Shown: positions 22,074 to 23,731 of the stretch, one piece after another
How positions within the stretch are numbered: the stretch's first letter is position 1
How the letters are laid out: the number at the start of each line of letters is the position of its first letter
Virus record (IMG/VR): IMGVR_UViG_3300044961_000337
Coordinates: 1 to 23,731 of that record
Length of the DNA stretch: 23,731 nt
Direction: 5' to 3' (one strand)
Origin: a virus
The notes under the pieces: model-generated
The model's input: only the letters and a program-made list of their open reading frames with translations
Databases searched by the model: none
Told to the model about the DNA's origin: nothing
Made by a program: the position numbers and the translations under genes

Positions 22074-22628
22074 ATGGTCACCGTGACCGATGCACGGCTC
22101 GACGCGAGCCTGGAGCACCTGCCGTACCCGATCCCCGAGGCCGGCGACTTCGTGGGGGCGCGCGGCTTCCTGCCGGCTGAGGACCTGGCGAAGATCGCCG
22201 ACGAGCTGATCCACGAGCACCCGGAGCAGATCGGCTTCCTCGAGGCGTACACGATCACCTGGCTCTGGAAGGCGAAGGCGACCCGACGGGCCTGGACCAA
22301 GGCGGCGACTGATGTGCTCGGCTACTTCGCGCAGGAGACCGACTTCGTGATCTGGCTCGGGGCCGACATCCTGCGCGAGGAGCAGTTCACCCACCGGCAG
22401 GTCCGGGCGCAGGTGTTCCACGAGCTGCTGCACATCGTCCAGGACGCCAAGGGCCGGGTGGGGGTGCGTTCGGAGCACGACTTCGAGGGGTACGTGGCCG
22501 AGCTGGAGGTGTTCGGCCCCTGGACGGCCGAGCTGGCGCGGGCGAAGCGGTCGTTCGACCGCAGCCCGGACGGGCTGGGGCCGCTCTTCGAGGGGCTGGA
22601 CGAGGAGGAGGACGTCGGTGTCCAGTAA
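22074..22628 (+). CDS. Phage metallopeptidase (HExxH)
   Basis: A 184-residue protein behind GAGGAGGGA. VFHELLHI (residues 115-122) has the HExxH zinc motif, and SEHDFEGYVAELEVFG supplies downstream His/Glu candidate ligands (His135, Glu138). The preceding FVIWLGADILREE and IGFLEAYTITWLW fit the family of putative phage metallopeptidases. In other phages, proteins of this kind may cut repressors or host factors, but no target is known here. It ends next to a hairpin. Confidence 0.75.
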   Translation: MVTVTDARLDASLEHLPYPIPEAGDFVGARGFLPAEDLAKIADELIHEHPEQIGFLEAYTITWLWKAKATRRAWTKAATDVLGYFAQETDFVIWLGADILREEQFTHRQVRAQVFHELLHIVQDAKGRVGVRSEHDFEGYVAELEVFGPWTAELARAKRSFDRSPDGLGPLFEGLDEEEDVGVQ

Positions 22629-22640
22629 GCGTGCGAAGCG

Positions 22641-22665
22641 GGAGGCGGCCGGTCAGGCCGCCTCC
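22641..22665 (+). terminator. Strong hairpin downstream of the metallopeptidase gene
   Basis: GGAGGCGGCC (22641-22650) pairs perfectly with GGCCGCCTCC (22656-22665): a ten-base stem with a five-base loop. It lies 12 bases after the metallopeptidase stop. No T-run follows. It may be a T-poor terminator, or it may hide the GGAGG of the stem from ribosomes and regulate the next gene. Confidence 0.5.
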
Positions 22666-22711
22666 GACCCGATGCGGGCGCGCCCGCTGATGCGCGTCGA
22701 GATCGCCATCC

Positions 22712-23128
22712 GTGCTGGGGGATGCCGGGGCGACGTGGGAACGCTCGGCGCCACTCCTGCCGTGCATCCGATCACTCGGCTACCCGGCCGCGCTGGTGGC
22801 CCAGGATGGTTTCGATCCCGACGCCGTCGACTGGTCGGCGTTCGATGTCCTGTTCATCGGCGGGAAGCCCGCGAGGCCTCGCGCTCGTGAGTGGAAGCGT
22901 TCGGAGTCGGGCGGATACGCGGCGATCCGCGAGGCGAAGCGCCGGGGGAAGTGGGTCCACGTCGGCCGGGTGAACGGCGGACCTTTCCTGCGCCAGCTCG
23001 CTGGCGCAGGAGCCGACTCGGCGGATGGGTCGCTGCTGACCTACAGCCCCGAGAAGTGGTGGCCGCTGCTCCTCAGGTGGTTCAGCGATTTGTCGGAGCA
23101 GCGTCCGCTGCTCGGGGAGGCTGTCTGA
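22712..23128 (+). CDS. TGT/DpdA-like transglycosylase, N-terminally shortened
   Basis: The frame encodes 138 residues. VLGDAGATWERSAPLLPCIRS, YPAALVAQDG, FDVLFIGG, REAKRRGKWVHVGRVN and GADSADGSL follow the order I associate with the C-terminal half of phage TGT-like/DpdA-type proteins; the last motif matches the position of the catalytic Asp in tRNA-guanine transglycosylases. Such enzymes exchange guanine for 7-deazaguanines. The N-terminal half is missing. The in-frame stop at 22688-22690 bounds the frame. ATG 22690 in the adjacent frame gives MRVEIAIRAGG before meeting this frame near 22715, suggesting a frameshift. An inactive remnant is possible. Confidence 0.5.
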   Translation: MLGDAGATWERSAPLLPCIRSLGYPAALVAQDGFDPDAVDWSAFDVLFIGGKPARPRAREWKRSESGGYAAIREAKRRGKWVHVGRVNGGPFLRQLAGAGADSADGSLLTYSPEKWWPLLLRWFSDLSEQRPLLGEAV

Positions 23129-23130
23129 GT

Positions 23131-23731
23131 GTGGCTGTACATCCCAGGACCTACGTCAGCCTGTTCGCCGGCATCGGCGCGCTTGACGATGCCATTGAGC
23201 GGGTCTTTCCATCGGCTCGCCCGCTCTTGTACGTGGAGAACGAGATCACAGCCGTGGCGCGGCTGGCGGCGCGTATGGAGGCGGGAACCCTCCGTGCGGC
23301 GCCTGTGTGGTCCGACGTTCGCTCGCTCCCCATCCGACTCTTCGCGGGCCGTGCGGACCTGGTTATCGGCGGCTTTCCCTGCCAGGACATCAGCCTCGCC
23401 GGGGGCGGCAGCGGCCTCCGTGGCCGGCGGTCCGTCCTGTTCTTCGCCCTCGCCGATGCCGTTCGCGAGCTGGGACCCCGCTACGTCTTCCTGGAGAACG
23501 TCGCAGCGCTCACTCTTCGAGGGCTCGACGCCGTTCTCGGGACGCTGGCCGGCTTCGGGTTCGATGCGGAATGGGGCTGCCTACGAGCGTCCGACGTTGG
23601 CGCGCCACATCGACGAGATCGCTGGTGGTGCCTCGCCTGGCAACGCTCCGCTCTGGGCGACCCCGAACGCAGCGAACGTGAACGACGGCGAGCGCCCGGA
23701 GACGTGGCGAGCGCGGCCTGCCGCGCTCGCC
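23131..23731 (+). CDS. C5-cytosine DNA methyltransferase (3' end outside the window)
   Basis: A frame open to the end of the window gives 200 residues. GTG 23131 follows GGGGAGG (23114-23120). Motif I is TYVSLFAGIGALDDAIE (residues 7-23), binding S-adenosylmethionine. Motif IV GGFPCQDIS has the catalytic Cys84. Motif VI is ENV (122-124), and motif VIII is RASDVGAPHRRDRWW (152-166). The target-recognition domain and the rest lie beyond 23731. It methylates cytosine at C5, likely for protection from restriction or as an orphan methylase. No cognate restriction gene is visible. Confidence 0.9.
   Translation, partial: MAVHPRTYVSLFAGIGALDDAIERVFPSARPLLYVENEITAVARLAARMEAGTLRAAPVWSDVRSLPIRLFAGRADLVIGGFPCQDISLAGGGSGLRGRRSVLFFALADAVRELGPRYVFLENVAALTLRGLDAVLGTLAGFGFDAEWGCLRASDVGAPHRRDRWWCLAWQRSALGDPERSERERRRAPGDVASAACRAR

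Noticed and set aside
1-23731. Integrase, attachment site or tRNA gene
   Set aside because: No integrase motif, tRNA-like cloverleaf or duplicated core sequence was seen; the excisionase-like and RDF-like calls alone do not locate an attachment site.

Overview
The window is a high-GC temperate-type siphovirus (Caudoviricetes) genome segment, either a free phage or a prophage. The order of genes is the classic one: head-tail connection, tail tube, frameshifted tail chaperone, tape measure, tail tip/receptor binding, endolysin, then a divergent repressor/Cro-type switch, early regulators, replication and DNA-metabolism genes. No integrase, terminase, portal, tRNA or rRNA gene is visible, so the ends of the genome lie outside the window. 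The host cannot be fixed from sequence alone. High GC, frequent GTG/TTG starts and gene families I associate with actinobacterial phages suggest a high-GC bacterium (Actinomycetota or Chloroflexota-like).

Layout. 1-2228: end of the head module (a beta-sandwich structural protein, a small protein, gp6-like connector, HK97 gp10-like protein, tail terminator-like protein). 2248-2764: two small membrane proteins, possible holins. 2780-3972: two paralogous tail tube proteins. 3969-4444: tail assembly chaperones G and GT joined by a -1 frameshift at a C-CCA-AAC heptamer. 4448-6796: tape measure with a C-terminal transglycosylase domain. 6797-9852: tail tip/receptor-binding proteins. 9853-10968: three-domain endolysin (transglycosylase, SH3b, C39-like papain fold). 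10969-11280: nuclease of the SNase family without an obvious complete start. 11397-12380 (minus strand) faces 12511-12750 across a divergent promoter with repeated TTTTACA-type elements: this is the lysogeny switch. 12750-16551: small early genes, including an excisionase-like protein, an FlbD-like protein, a WYL regulator and a protein with seventeen octapeptide repeats. 16567-20108: RDF/recombination-type protein, replication initiator carrying iteron-like repeats, DnaC-like loader, topoisomerase-type zinc ribbon. 20111-23731: nucleoside deoxyribosyltransferase-like protein, DUF5131-type protein with an early stop, a frameshifted Cys-rich gene, a phage metallopeptidase, a fragment resembling TGT/DpdA transglycosylases, and a C5 cytosine methyltransferase that runs off the end.

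Most striking points. (1) The repressor-position gene joins an XRE helix-turn-helix domain to a C-terminal half that reads like the last propeller blade and beta-sandwich of a glycoside-hydrolase-like protein. (2) Six 11-bp repeats followed by a purine-rich hexamer array lie inside the replication initiator gene, the arrangement expected of a lambda-type origin. (3) The last 3.7 kb groups several candidate nucleotide- or DNA-modification genes, and reading frames there show an in-frame stop and at least one probable frameshift, suggesting prophage decay or assembly error. The structural half (1 to about 9850) is visibly less GC-rich than the right half, consistent with mosaic ancestry.
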